DNA from: Pseudomonadota bacterium
GTDB taxonomy: Bacteria; Pseudomonadota; Alphaproteobacteria; Rhizobiales; Rhizobiaceae
Length of the DNA stretch: 5,414 nucleotides
Assembly: GCA_023419995.1 (NCBI GenBank)
Contig: JAEZXF010000530.1
Span: 1 to 5,414 of the forward strand
Direction: 5' to 3'
Shown: one piece after another, positions 1 to 5,414 of the stretch
Layout: every line of letters begins with the position of its first letter
How positions within the stretch are numbered: the stretch's first letter is position 1
Translations under genes and position numbers: made by a program
Notes under the pieces: model-generated
Databases searched by the model: none
What the model was told of the DNA's origin: nothing
Seen by the model: the letters and a program-made list of their open reading frames with translations, nothing else

Positions 1-270
1 GGCGAGGGCTTCATGATCGTCATCAAGGCCAAGGGCGCGTCTGACGTGAAGACGCTGCGCCGGCTCGCCACCGAGCTCTCCGCCACCTCGATGTCGTCGA
101 TCGACGCCGACATCGCCCCCGAGGAGGTCGCGCCGTCGCCGCAGCGCCGCCGCCGCAGGCCGACCGTCAGCACCCTGCCGGGCGCGTCGATCTCGCCGCA
201 GACGCAGGCCGCGCTCCTCGACCTGCTGCCGGTCGAGGTGGAGCCGACGGGCGAATACGACTTCCGCTGA
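1..270 (+). CDS. C-terminal part of an unrecognised protein (5' end outside window)
   Basis: The reading frame is open from the first base of the window to a TGA at 268-270, so this is probably the tail of a longer gene. The ATG at 13 is the first Met visible. A GAGGG lies only 4 nt before it, which is close for a ribosome binding site, so I treat this Met as internal. Counting from that Met, residues 1-25 look like a short folded segment (beta-strand MIVIKAKG, then a charged helix around DVKTLRRLATEL). Residues 31-60 are low-complexity and Pro/Glu/Arg-rich, with five consecutive arginines at 45-49. A short helix (SPQTQAALLDLLP) and an acidic end finishing in EYDFR follow. Codon use is strongly G/C at third positions, as in the neighbouring genes, which supports real coding. 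I do not recognise the family and propose no function. It ends 82 bp before the next gene, with no clear terminator between. Confidence 0.6.
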   Translation, partial: GEGFMIVIKAKGASDVKTLRRLATELSATSMSSIDADIAPEEVAPSPQRRRRRPTVSTLPGASISPQTQAALLDLLPVEVEPTGEYDFR

Positions 271-352
271 CGCACGGGCCGGCACCCTCTCGCCGCCCCT
301 TGATGAATTCCCGGCCGCGCGGCATTGTCCGGCGCGAACGGGAGGACACGCG

Positions 353-775
353 ATGCGTCGCTTGGTGCTTGGGCTTGCGGCTTTTGCCGCGTTGCAGGTC
401 GCGGCGGCCGCCGCGGAGGAGGCCGTCTTCGAGCCGCTGCCGCCGCTCGATCTGGCCGGCGTCGATCCCGGCCTCGCGGAGGACATGTTCGGCCACTGGA
501 TCGTCAGCTCCGCCGACGGCGACAGGATCTGCGGCGTCGAGCTGCTGCGCGAGCCGGCGATCGGCGGCATGCAGATCGACGTCGATCCCGGCTGCGAGGC
601 GCTGTTCCCGGTCATGGGCGACATCGCCACTTGGCGGCTGCTCGAAGGGTGGGTGATCGACCTCGCCGACGCGGAGCGCAGGACCCGCATCCGCTTCTCG
701 ACCCCGGACGAGCGCTACGTCGCCGTTCCGGAGGTCGACGGCATCGCCACGATCGAGCCGGCCCCGCTCGACTGA
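353..775 (+). CDS. Exported protease inhibitor, Inh/Omp19 (AprI-like) family
   Basis: A 140-residue protein, about the usual length for this family. Residues 1-21 form a Sec signal peptide: Arg-Arg at 2-3, then a hydrophobic Leu/Ala core. Cleavage is likely after the Ala run near 20-22. There is no lipobox cysteine, so unlike Brucella Omp19 it should be a soluble periplasmic protein rather than a lipoprotein. The mature part has the family pattern: a Gly-x-Trp start (G47, W49), a first Cys at 60, a second Cys at 81 and a Trp at 94, followed by a W-x-I/L-x-L stretch near 100-104. The two cysteines would form the single disulfide of the beta-barrel. Known members inhibit secreted serralysin-type metalloproteases or host proteases; the target here is unknown and no protease gene is visible. 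The start is set by GGGAGG at 340-345, 7 nt before the ATG. It converges with the regulator gene, separated by 36 bp. The family call is from remembered motifs. Confidence 0.75.
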   Translation: MRRLVLGLAAFAALQVAAAAAEEAVFEPLPPLDLAGVDPGLAEDMFGHWIVSSADGDRICGVELLREPAIGGMQIDVDPGCEALFPVMGDIATWRLLEGWVIDLADAERRTRIRFSTPDERYVAVPEVDGIATIEPAPLD

Positions 776-811
776 CCCGTTCTCCTGCCTCGCCCGACCG
801 GGCCCGGGCCT

Positions 812-1444
812 TCACGCCTTCGGCTTCAGCCCTTCGAGGAAAAGCTGCTCGAGGTAGCGCGCCGCGTCCTCGAAGCGACCGTCGCCGCCGCGCTGCGGGC
901 CGAGGACGGCCCGCACCTGCACGTCGAAGTCGGCATAGTGCAGGGTCGTCGCCCAGATCGAGAAGATCAGGTGGTAGGGGTCGGTGCGGGCGATGCGGCC
1001 GGCCGCCATCCAGCCGCGGATGATCCTCGCCTTCTCGTCGACCAGCGCTTTCAGCTCGCCCTCGATCATCGGCATGATGCGCGGGGCGCCCTGCAGGATC
1101 TCGTTGGCGAACAGGCGGCTCTCGCGCGGGTAGTCGCGCGCCATCTCCAGCTTGCGGCGGATATAGGCGCTGAGCTCGGCCAGCGGATCGCCGATGTCGT
1201 CCAGCTCCTTCAGCGGCGCGAGCCACGTCTCCAGCAGCCGCTGCATCAGCGTGACGTGGATGTCCTCCTTGGAGCGGAAGTAGTAGAGCAGGTTCGGCTT
1301 CGACATGCCGGCGGCCTCGGCGATCTGGTCGATGGTGGCGCCGCGGTAGCCGTGCTGCGAGAACGCCTCCAGCGCCGCCTCGAGGATGATCTCGCGCTTT
1401 TCCGTCTGGATTCGCGTCCGGCGCTTGGGCAGGGCAGCCTCCAT
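812..1444 (-). CDS. rutR: TetR/AcrR-family regulator, RutR-like, of pyrimidine catabolism
   Basis: A 210-residue TetR-type repressor. Residues 16-62 form the N-terminal three-helix DNA-binding domain, with the recognition-helix stretch MSKPNLLYYFRSKED at 47-61. The C-terminal ligand and dimer domain resembles E. coli RutR through its length: W-L-A-P-L-K at 74-79, R-D-Y-P-x-x-S-R-L-F at 103-112, L-V-D-E-K at 134-138, G-W at 144-145, D-P-x-H-L-I-F at 155-161, and H-Y-A-D-F-x-x-Q-V at 169-177. E. coli RutR binds uracil and thymine, which release it from DNA; the same ligands are likely here. The frame is open further upstream to a TTG at 1600, but that extension is Arg/Gly-rich, unlike the family, and runs through the operator. 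I chose the ATG at 1444, preceded by AGGAAAGG (plus-strand 1455-1462). It diverges from the aminotransferase gene, so it probably controls that operon and perhaps itself. The RutR assignment rests on recalled similarity and the matching operator. Confidence 0.88.
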   Translation of the reverse strand: MEAALPKRRTRIQTEKREIILEAALEAFSQHGYRGATIDQIAEAAGMSKPNLLYYFRSKEDIHVTLMQRLLETWLAPLKELDDIGDPLAELSAYIRRKLEMARDYPRESRLFANEILQGAPRIMPMIEGELKALVDEKARIIRGWMAAGRIARTDPYHLIFSIWATTLHYADFDVQVRAVLGPQRGGDGRFEDAARYLEQLFLEGLKPKA

Positions 1445-1556
1445 CTCGCACTCGCCTTTCCTGCCGCCGGCCTCGCCTTTCTGGCCCAATCGTCTGGACC
1501 AGCCATCCCTTCGCCCGTGGCGCGCGCCGCCGGTTGTGCACCGCGCTAGTAATCGC

Positions 1557-1584
1557 TTGACCGCCCATCTGGCGATGCTAACGT
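1557..1584 (+). promoter_or_regulatory. Candidate sigma-70-type promoter for the aminotransferase operon
   Basis: TTGACC at 1557-1562 matches five of six positions of the -35 consensus. After a 16-nt spacer comes TAACGT at 1579-1584, a weak -10 (three of six), preceded by TG at 1576-1577, which makes it an extended -10. Transcription would start near 1590, inside the adjacent operator, giving a leader of roughly 96 nt. The -35 and the placement next to the operator are the persuasive parts; the -10 is weak. Confidence 0.4.
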
Positions 1585-1600
1585 TTGTCCAATCGGTCAA
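1585..1600. promoter_or_regulatory. RutR-type operator, TTGTCCAATCGGTCAA
   Basis: This is a 16-bp imperfect palindrome with half-sites TTGTCC and GGTCAA around a 4-bp centre. As I remember it, the E. coli RutR consensus is TTGACCAnnTGGTCAA; this site matches 12 of the 14 defined bases, missing one in each half. It lies between a RutR-like regulator and pyrimidine-degradation genes. It also begins directly after the candidate -10, so bound repressor would cover the transcription start and block initiation. The palindrome is seen directly; assignment to this regulator is inference from consensus and position. Confidence 0.75.
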
Positions 1601-1604
1601 AATT

Positions 1605-1621
1605 GCGTAGCACGACTACGC
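1605..1621 (+). other. Small perfect hairpin in the aminotransferase leader
   Basis: GCGTAG (1605-1610) and CTACGC (1616-1621) form a perfect 6-bp stem around the 5-nt loop CACGA. It starts 5 bp after the operator and would lie near the 5' end of the predicted transcript. It could stabilise the 5' end, be a second protein-binding palindrome, or be chance. No T-tract follows, so it is not a terminator. Confidence 0.3.
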
Positions 1622-1686
1622 CCGAAGAACCAAGCGCTGGCCGCATACGAGGGGCACTCGAGAACCGAAAAGGGAAAGGCTTGGTC

Positions 1687-3015
1687 ATGTCCAACAGGCT
1701 CAACGTCGCGCCGAACGATCTCAGCGCATTCTGGATGCCGTTCACGGCGAACCGCCAGTTCAAGCAGGCGCCGCGCATGCTCGTCGGCGCCAAGGACATG
1801 CACTACACCACGGCCGACGGCCGCAAGGTTCTCGACGGCACCGCCGGCCTGTGGTGCGTCAATGCCGGCCATTGCCGGCCCAAGATCACCGAGGCGATCC
1901 AGCGGCAGGCCGCCGACCTCGACTATGCCCCGGCCTTCCAGATGGGGCACCCTGTGGTGTTCGAGCTGGCCAACCGGCTGGTCGACATCGCGCCCGAGGG
2001 CATGGACCACGTCTTCTTCACCAATTCGGGCTCCGAGTCGGTCGACACCGCGCTCAAGATCGCGCTCGCCTACCATCGCGTGCGCGGCGAGGGCTCGCGC
2101 TTCCGCCTGATCGGCCGCGAGCGCGGCTATCACGGCGTCAATTTCGGCGGCATCTCCGTCGGCGGCATCGTCGCCAACCGCAAGATGTTCGGCACGCTGC
2201 TCACCGGCGTCGACCACCTGCCGCACACCCACGTTCCCGGCAAGAACGCGTTCTCGCGCGGCGAGCCGGAGCACGGCGCCGACCTCGCCGACGAGCTGGA
2301 GCGCATCGTCACCCTGCACGACGCCTCCACCGTCGCCGCCGTCATCGTCGAGCCGGTCGCCGGCTCCACCGGCGTGCTCATCCCGCCGAAGGGCTACCTC
2401 CAGCGCCTGCGCGACATCTGCACCAGGCACGGCATCCTCCTCATCTTCGACGAGGTCATCACCGGCTTCGGCCGCCTCGGCACGCCGTTCGCGGCCGACT
2501 ATTTCGGCGTGATCCCCGACATCATGACCACGGCCAAGGGCGTGTCGAACGGCGTCATCCCGATGGGCGCTGTGTTCGTGAAGAAGGAGATCCACGACGC
2601 CTTCATGACCGGACCCGAGCACCTGATCGAGTTCTTCCACGGCTACACCTATTCCGGCAACCCGATCGCCTCGGCGGCCGCGCTCGGCACGCTCGACACC
2701 TACAGGGAAGAGGGGCTGCTCACCCGCGGCGCGGAGCTCGCGCCCTACTGGGAGGACGCGCTCCATTCGCTGAAGGACGAGCCGAACGTCATCGACATCC
2801 GCAACATCGGCCTCGTCGGCGCGGTCGAGCTGCAGCCCATCGCCGGCCAGCCGACCAAGCGCGCCTTCTCCGCCTTCGTCAAGGCGTTCGAGAAGGGCTT
2901 CCTGATCCGCACCACGGGCGACATCATCGCCCTTTCGCCGCCGCTCATCATCGAAAAGAACCAGATCGACGAGCTGATCGACGGCGTCAGGGACGTGCTG
3001 AGGGCGATCGACTGA
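1687..3015 (+). CDS. Omega-amino acid (beta-alanine):pyruvate aminotransferase, class III, PLP-dependent
   Basis: A 442-residue fold-type I, class III aminotransferase (EC 2.6.1.18 type). It would move the amino group of beta-alanine (or beta-aminoisobutyrate) to pyruvate, giving malonate semialdehyde and alanine, the last step of reductive pyrimidine breakdown. Landmarks match Pseudomonas putida omega-amino acid:pyruvate aminotransferase (about 449 residues): FWMPFTANRQFK near the N-terminus, active-site W56, phosphate-binding G115-S116-E117-S118, Y148-H149 stacking on PLP, D255 in IFDEVITGFGR, the PLP Schiff-base lysine K284 in TTAKGVSNG, and R408 at the position of the substrate-carboxylate arginine (R414 in P. 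putida). No key residue is missing. The frame is open upstream to a TTG at 1585, but that part is unlike the family. AAAGG at 1675-1679, 7 nt before the ATG at 1687, fixes the start. It is the first gene after the RutR-type operator. A 77-bp gap with hairpins separates it from the next gene. Exact amine specificity cannot be read from sequence. Confidence 0.92.
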   Translation: MSNRLNVAPNDLSAFWMPFTANRQFKQAPRMLVGAKDMHYTTADGRKVLDGTAGLWCVNAGHCRPKITEAIQRQAADLDYAPAFQMGHPVVFELANRLVDIAPEGMDHVFFTNSGSESVDTALKIALAYHRVRGEGSRFRLIGRERGYHGVNFGGISVGGIVANRKMFGTLLTGVDHLPHTHVPGKNAFSRGEPEHGADLADELERIVTLHDASTVAAVIVEPVAGSTGVLIPPKGYLQRLRDICTRHGILLIFDEVITGFGRLGTPFAADYFGVIPDIMTTAKGVSNGVIPMGAVFVKKEIHDAFMTGPEHLIEFFHGYTYSGNPIASAAALGTLDTYREEGLLTRGAELAPYWEDALHSLKDEPNVIDIRNIGLVGAVELQPIAGQPTKRAFSAFVKAFEKGFLIRTTGDIIALSPPLIIEKNQIDELIDGVRDVLRAID

Positions 3016-3056
3016 CGGTCGCCTGACCGGAGAGCCGGCGTCGGGAACCGCCGGCT
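3016..3056 (+). other. Two tandem hairpins between the aminotransferase and the amidohydrolase
   Basis: The first stem is CGGTC (3016-3020) with GACCG (3025-3029) around a 4-nt loop; it begins one base after the aminotransferase stop codon. The second is a perfect 8-bp stem, AGCCGGCG (3033-3040) with CGCCGGCT (3049-3056), around an 8-nt loop and followed by TCTT. The second resembles a weak intrinsic terminator lacking a proper T-run. It could reduce read-through into downstream genes or protect the 3' end of the aminotransferase message. The next start codon is 36 nt further on with its own ribosome binding site. Confidence 0.5.
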
Positions 3057-3092
3057 TCTTCGGAGGAAATTGGGAATGGGAGTTTTGAACCG

Positions 3093-4343
3093 ATGGCAGC
3101 ACCGGGCGAGAATCTGCGCATCAATGCGGACCGTCTGTGGGATTCGATCCACGAGATGGCCGAGATCGGCCCGGGCGTGGCCGGCGGCAACAACCGCCAG
3201 ACGCTGACCGACGAGGACGGCGAGGGCCGGCGCCTGTTCCGGAAGTGGTGCGAGGAAGCCGGCCTCGCCATGGGCGTCGACAGGATGGGCACCATGTTCG
3301 CCATGCGGGAGGGAGCCGACCCCGAGGCGCTGCCCGTCTATGTCGGCTCGCATCTCGACACCCAGCCGACCGGCGGCCGCTACGACGGCGTCCTCGGCGT
3401 GCTCGGCGGGCTGGAGGTGATCCGCACGCTGAACGACCTCGGCATCCGGACGAAGCACCCGATCGTCGTCACCAACTGGACCAACGAGGAGGGCACCCGC
3501 TTCGCGCCGGCGATGCTGGCGTCGGGCGTGTTCGCGGGCGTGCACGACCTCGACTGGGCCTACGCTCGCCAAGACGCAAGGGGCCTGCGCTTCGGCGACG
3601 AGCTGGAGCGCATCGGCTGGAAGGGCGACGAGGAGGTCGGCGCCCGGAAGATCAAGGCGTTCTTCGAGCTGCACATCGAGCAGGGACCGATCCTGGAGGA
3701 CGAGGGCATCGACATCGGCGTCGTCACCCACGGCCAGGGCCTGTGGTGGCTGCAGGTGACGCTGACCGGCAAGGACGCGCACACCGGCTCGACGCCGATG
3801 CCCAAGCGCCGCAACGCCGGCCTCGGCATGGCGCGCATCACCGAGCTGGTGCACGAGGTGGCGATGGACTACCAGCCCGAGGCCGTCGGCGCGATCGGGC
3901 ACATGGAGGTCCATCCCAACTCGCGCAACGTCATCCCCGGAAAGGTGGTGTTCACCATCGACATCCGCTCGCCCAACGAGGAGGTGCTGAACGAGATGCG
4001 CGCGCGCATCGAGGACGGCATCGCCACGATCTGCGATGCGCTCGACATCGGCTTCGAGGTCGAGGCGGTCGGCCATTTCGACCCCGTCACCTTCGACGAG
4101 GGCTGCGTGACGGCGATCCGCAGCGCGGCCGAGCGGCTGGGCTACTCCCACCGCGACATCGTCTCCGGCGCCGGCCACGACGCCTGCTGGATCAACCGCG
4201 TGGCGCCGACGGCGATGGTGATGTGCCCGTGCGTCGACGGCCTGTCGCACAACGAGGCCGAGGAGATCTCGAAGGAATGGGCGGCAGCCGGCGCGGATGT
4301 CCTGTTCCACGCCGTGGTGGAGACGGCGGAAATCGTCGAGTAG
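3093..4343 (+). CDS. N-carbamoyl-beta-alanine amidohydrolase (beta-ureidopropionase), M20 hydantoinase/carbamoylase family
   Basis: A 416-residue metal-dependent amidohydrolase of the hydantoinase/carbamoylase family. In this context it should hydrolyse N-carbamoyl-beta-alanine to beta-alanine, CO2 and ammonia (EC 3.5.1.6). The metal site reads in order: H87 (G-S-H-L-D), bridging D98 (G-G-R-Y-D-G), general base E132 and metal ligand E133 (N-E-E-G-T-R-F), H194 (E-L-H-I-E-Q-G-P) and H386 (L-S-H-N-E-A). The inserted dimerisation domain includes D-A-H-T-G-S-T-P-M and N-S-R-N-V-I-P-G, which bind substrate in the family. No signal peptide is seen; the enzyme should be cytoplasmic. The ATG at 3093 is the first Met in frame, with GGGAG at 3078-3082. 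A stronger GGAGG at 3062-3066 faces an out-of-frame ATG at 3076. The family also contains N-carbamoyl-L-amino acid hydrolases and allantoate amidohydrolases; the neighbouring aminotransferase and dihydropyrimidinase favour the pyrimidine role. It ends 13 bp before the next gene. Confidence 0.9.
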   Translation: MAAPGENLRINADRLWDSIHEMAEIGPGVAGGNNRQTLTDEDGEGRRLFRKWCEEAGLAMGVDRMGTMFAMREGADPEALPVYVGSHLDTQPTGGRYDGVLGVLGGLEVIRTLNDLGIRTKHPIVVTNWTNEEGTRFAPAMLASGVFAGVHDLDWAYARQDARGLRFGDELERIGWKGDEEVGARKIKAFFELHIEQGPILEDEGIDIGVVTHGQGLWWLQVTLTGKDAHTGSTPMPKRRNAGLGMARITELVHEVAMDYQPEAVGAIGHMEVHPNSRNVIPGKVVFTIDIRSPNEEVLNEMRARIEDGIATICDALDIGFEVEAVGHFDPVTFDEGCVTAIRSAAERLGYSHRDIVSGAGHDACWINRVAPTAMVMCPCVDGLSHNEAEEISKEWAAAGADVLFHAVVETAEIVE

Positions 4344-4356
4344 GGGGTGACGCGTC

Positions 4357-5235
4357 ATGGACGTCGAGGGATTGCTCCAGAACGTAATCCGGTTCTCGAA
4401 CTTCATGACCTCGCGCCTCGTCGTCTCGGGCGTGGTCTTCTACGTCGCATCGGGCTTCACCGAGGTCGGCAGCGCCTCCGAGGGTTTCCTGCCCGATCTC
4501 GAGCTCCTCAACCAGGTGGTGCAGAACTACCAGACCATCTTCGACGTGCTCGGCGTGTCCGAGTTCGCGCTGCTGCTCATCCTGTTCATGTTCCTGACGA
4601 CGATCCACATCATCTACGTCGTGTTCGAGCGCGTCGGCCAGTACCTGCCGCCGGCGATCCTGCCGCTGCCCGGCTGGTCGGCGATCGACGAGATGACGCT
4701 GAAGGCGTTCGACATCCTCGGCGAGGCGCGCGGCGACGAGCACACGGACGAGGAGAACCAGCGCCTCTACGAGTTCAAGAAGAAGCTGCGCGAGATCGAG
4801 CAGCAGATCGAGGACAAGTACCGCAGGGAGCTGGAGGGCATCAATTCCGGCTTCCGCATCGCCAAGGCGTTCGTGCTGTTCTCGGCGCTCGCCTGGGTCT
4901 ACGCGGTGCTTTCCGGCACCTATACCGGCGATCCGGTCTACCTGCTCATCATCCTCGGCCTGTCGATCCTGACCGCGCTCTATGCCGCGTTCTCGATCTT
5001 CCGCGCCAACCACTCGCGCATCCTCAACCTGCAGGAGGACGTGGTGGTGCAGTTTCTGGGTTTCGCGCGCATCTGGCTTACGCCAGAATATCAGGAACGG
5101 ATGGGGGCCGTGTGCCGCTCGGCCGGCCATCATTTCAAGTCGGCGAGCTTCGCGGTCGTGGTTCCGATCTACGGCACGCTGGACGCGCTGGTGAAGGATA
5201 TCCGCAACCGGCGGCCGCGCCGGGTGCGGCAATAA
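4357..5235 (+). CDS. Unrecognised multi-pass membrane protein with charged helical domain
   Basis: A 292-residue protein whose family I do not recognise. By eye there are three clear hydrophobic segments at about 67-90, 171-187 and 192-215, plus a weaker one near 20-34. Between the second and third lies a hydrophilic region: a Pro-rich turn (97-106), then a highly charged helix at about 127-163 (EENQRLYEFKKKLREIEQQI and on) with coiled-coil character. The last 75 residues are a mixed soluble region with W240, C253 and H258-H259, ending in a very basic tail (RNRRPRRVRQ). No transporter signature (NCS1, NCS2, ABC permease) is visible, and the segments are too few for a typical uracil permease. 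The start has AGGGGGTGA at 4342-4350, 6 nt before the ATG. It lies 13 bp after the amidohydrolase and 12 bp before the dihydropyrimidinase, so it is almost certainly co-transcribed with both. A role in sensing, anchoring or pyrimidine movement is possible but unproven. Confidence 0.85.
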   Translation: MDVEGLLQNVIRFSNFMTSRLVVSGVVFYVASGFTEVGSASEGFLPDLELLNQVVQNYQTIFDVLGVSEFALLLILFMFLTTIHIIYVVFERVGQYLPPAILPLPGWSAIDEMTLKAFDILGEARGDEHTDEENQRLYEFKKKLREIEQQIEDKYRRELEGINSGFRIAKAFVLFSALAWVYAVLSGTYTGDPVYLLIILGLSILTALYAAFSIFRANHSRILNLQEDVVVQFLGFARIWLTPEYQERMGAVCRSAGHHFKSASFAVVVPIYGTLDALVKDIRNRRPRRVRQ

Positions 5236-5247
5236 CAGGGGAACGAC

Positions 5248-5414
5248 ATGACAAAGGTCATCAGGAACGGAACCATCGTCACGGCCGACCGGACATACAA
5301 GGCCGACGTGCTGATCAAGGGCGGCAGGATCGTCGGCATCGGCCACAACCTGCACGGCGACCACGAGTACGACGCGACCGGCTGCAACGTGATGCCCGGC
5401 GGCATCGACCCGCA
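5248..5414 (+). CDS. hydA: Dihydropyrimidinase (D-hydantoinase), N-terminal fragment cut by the window edge
   Basis: Only the first 55 codons are present; complete family members have roughly 460-490 residues. The visible part is the N-terminal beta-sandwich of a cyclic amidohydrolase: V-I-R-N-G-T-I-V-T-A-D at 4-14, A-D-V-L-I at 19-23, I-V-G-I-G at 28-32, and D-A-T-G-C-N-V-M-P-G-G-I-D-P at 42-55. The window ends in CA, the start of the expected His codon opening the metal-binding His-x-His motif after Asp-Pro. The full enzyme hydrolyses dihydrouracil or dihydrothymine to the N-carbamoyl-beta-amino acid (EC 3.5.2.2), supplying the substrate of the amidohydrolase two genes upstream. AGGGGA at 5237-5242 lies 5 nt before the ATG. 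The 12-bp gap to the membrane-protein gene indicates one operon. The catalytic region, including the carboxylated lysine, is outside the window, so hydantoinase versus dihydropyrimidinase specificity rests on context. Confidence 0.9.
   Translation, partial: MTKVIRNGTIVTADRTYKADVLIKGGRIVGIGHNLHGDHEYDATGCNVMPGGIDP

Larger units (their letters stand above)
1445..1686. promoter_or_regulatory. Divergent intergenic control region between the regulator and the aminotransferase
   Basis: This 242-bp stretch holds no credible gene. Long frames on both strands enter it only by starting at TTG codons that are part of the operator half-sites. The part from about 1545 to 1685 is clearly less GC-rich than the surrounding genes, as expected for a promoter. 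It contains a candidate promoter (1557-1584), a RutR-type operator (1585-1600), a small hairpin (1605-1621), and the ribosome binding site of the aminotransferase (AAAGG, 1675-1679). I could not find a convincing minus-strand promoter for the regulator. TTGACC at 1600-1595 on that strand could serve as its -35 element, but no good -10 lies at a proper distance. Confidence 0.7.

Noticed and set aside
271..352. GGCCGG and CCGGCC copies in the gap after the first partial gene as a terminator
   Set aside because: The arms are 6 bp with a loop of about 30 nt and no T-run, and such pairs are common by chance at this GC content.
776..811. GC-rich palindrome GGCCCGGGCC (801-810) in the gap between the convergent inhibitor and regulator genes, as a two-way terminator
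   Set aside because: The self-complementary 10-mer leaves no loop, the alternative GCCC/GGGC stem (792-803) is only 4 bp, and no T-tract follows on either strand.
1445..1600. 52-residue N-terminal extension of the TetR regulator starting from TTG at 1600
   Set aside because: The extension is Arg/Gly-rich, unlike RutR homologues, has no ribosome binding site, and would start inside the operator. The ATG at 1444 gives the normal 210-residue length.
1585..1686. 34-residue N-terminal extension of the aminotransferase starting from TTG at 1585
   Set aside because: It begins in the operator, has no homology to the family N-terminus, and a good ribosome binding site precedes the ATG at 1687.
1597..3102. 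Long open minus-strand frame (501 codons) opposite the aminotransferase
   Set aside because: It is Asp/Arg/Val/Gly-rich with no family resemblance, and is the usual mirror frame of a high-GC gene. The plus strand has a full catalytic motif set.
2745..5364. Long minus-strand frames opposite the amidohydrolase and membrane-protein genes (2745-4406 and 4192-5364)
   Set aside because: Their composition is His/Asp/Val/Arg-heavy low complexity typical of antisense frames in GC-rich DNA. They overlap well-supported plus-strand genes completely.
1..5414. Search for CRISPR arrays, tRNA or rRNA genes, insertion sequences and attachment sites
   Set aside because: No regularly spaced repeats, cloverleaf-like sequences, transposase motifs or terminal inverted repeats were visible by eye. 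The window looks like ordinary chromosomal metabolic DNA.

Overview
The window is high-GC, densely coding DNA with strong G/C preference at third codon positions. The protein families and gene order point to an alphaproteobacterium, most likely a Hyphomicrobiales/Rhizobiales member of the Mesorhizobium-Aminobacter type. That placement is inferred from sequence character and remembered homologues, not from a search. The core of the window is a locus for reductive pyrimidine (uracil/thymine) catabolism.

Layout. Positions 1-270 hold the C-terminal end of an unrecognised protein that begins outside the window. Positions 353-775 encode a small exported protein of the Inh/Omp19 metalloprotease-inhibitor family. 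It is convergent with a RutR-like TetR-family regulator on the minus strand (812-1444). A 242-bp divergent regulatory region (1445-1686) follows. It carries a 16-bp inverted repeat (1585-1600) that matches 12 of the 14 defined positions of the Escherichia coli RutR operator as I remember it, and this repeat sits at the predicted transcription start of the next gene.

Four plus-strand genes then run to the window edge: an omega-amino acid (beta-alanine):pyruvate aminotransferase (1687-3015), an M20-family N-carbamoyl-beta-alanine amidohydrolase (3093-4343), an unrecognised multi-pass membrane protein with a charged helical domain (4357-5235), and the start of a dihydropyrimidinase (5248 to the edge). 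The last three are 12-13 bp apart and look co-transcribed. A 77-bp gap with two hairpins separates the aminotransferase from the rest.

Working together, dihydropyrimidinase would open dihydrouracil or dihydrothymine to the N-carbamoyl-beta-amino acid. The amidohydrolase would release beta-alanine or beta-aminoisobutyrate with CO2 and ammonia. The aminotransferase would then convert that amine to (methyl)malonate semialdehyde. The first step, dihydropyrimidine dehydrogenase, is not in the window and may lie downstream. The least explained part is the membrane protein placed between two catabolic enzymes.
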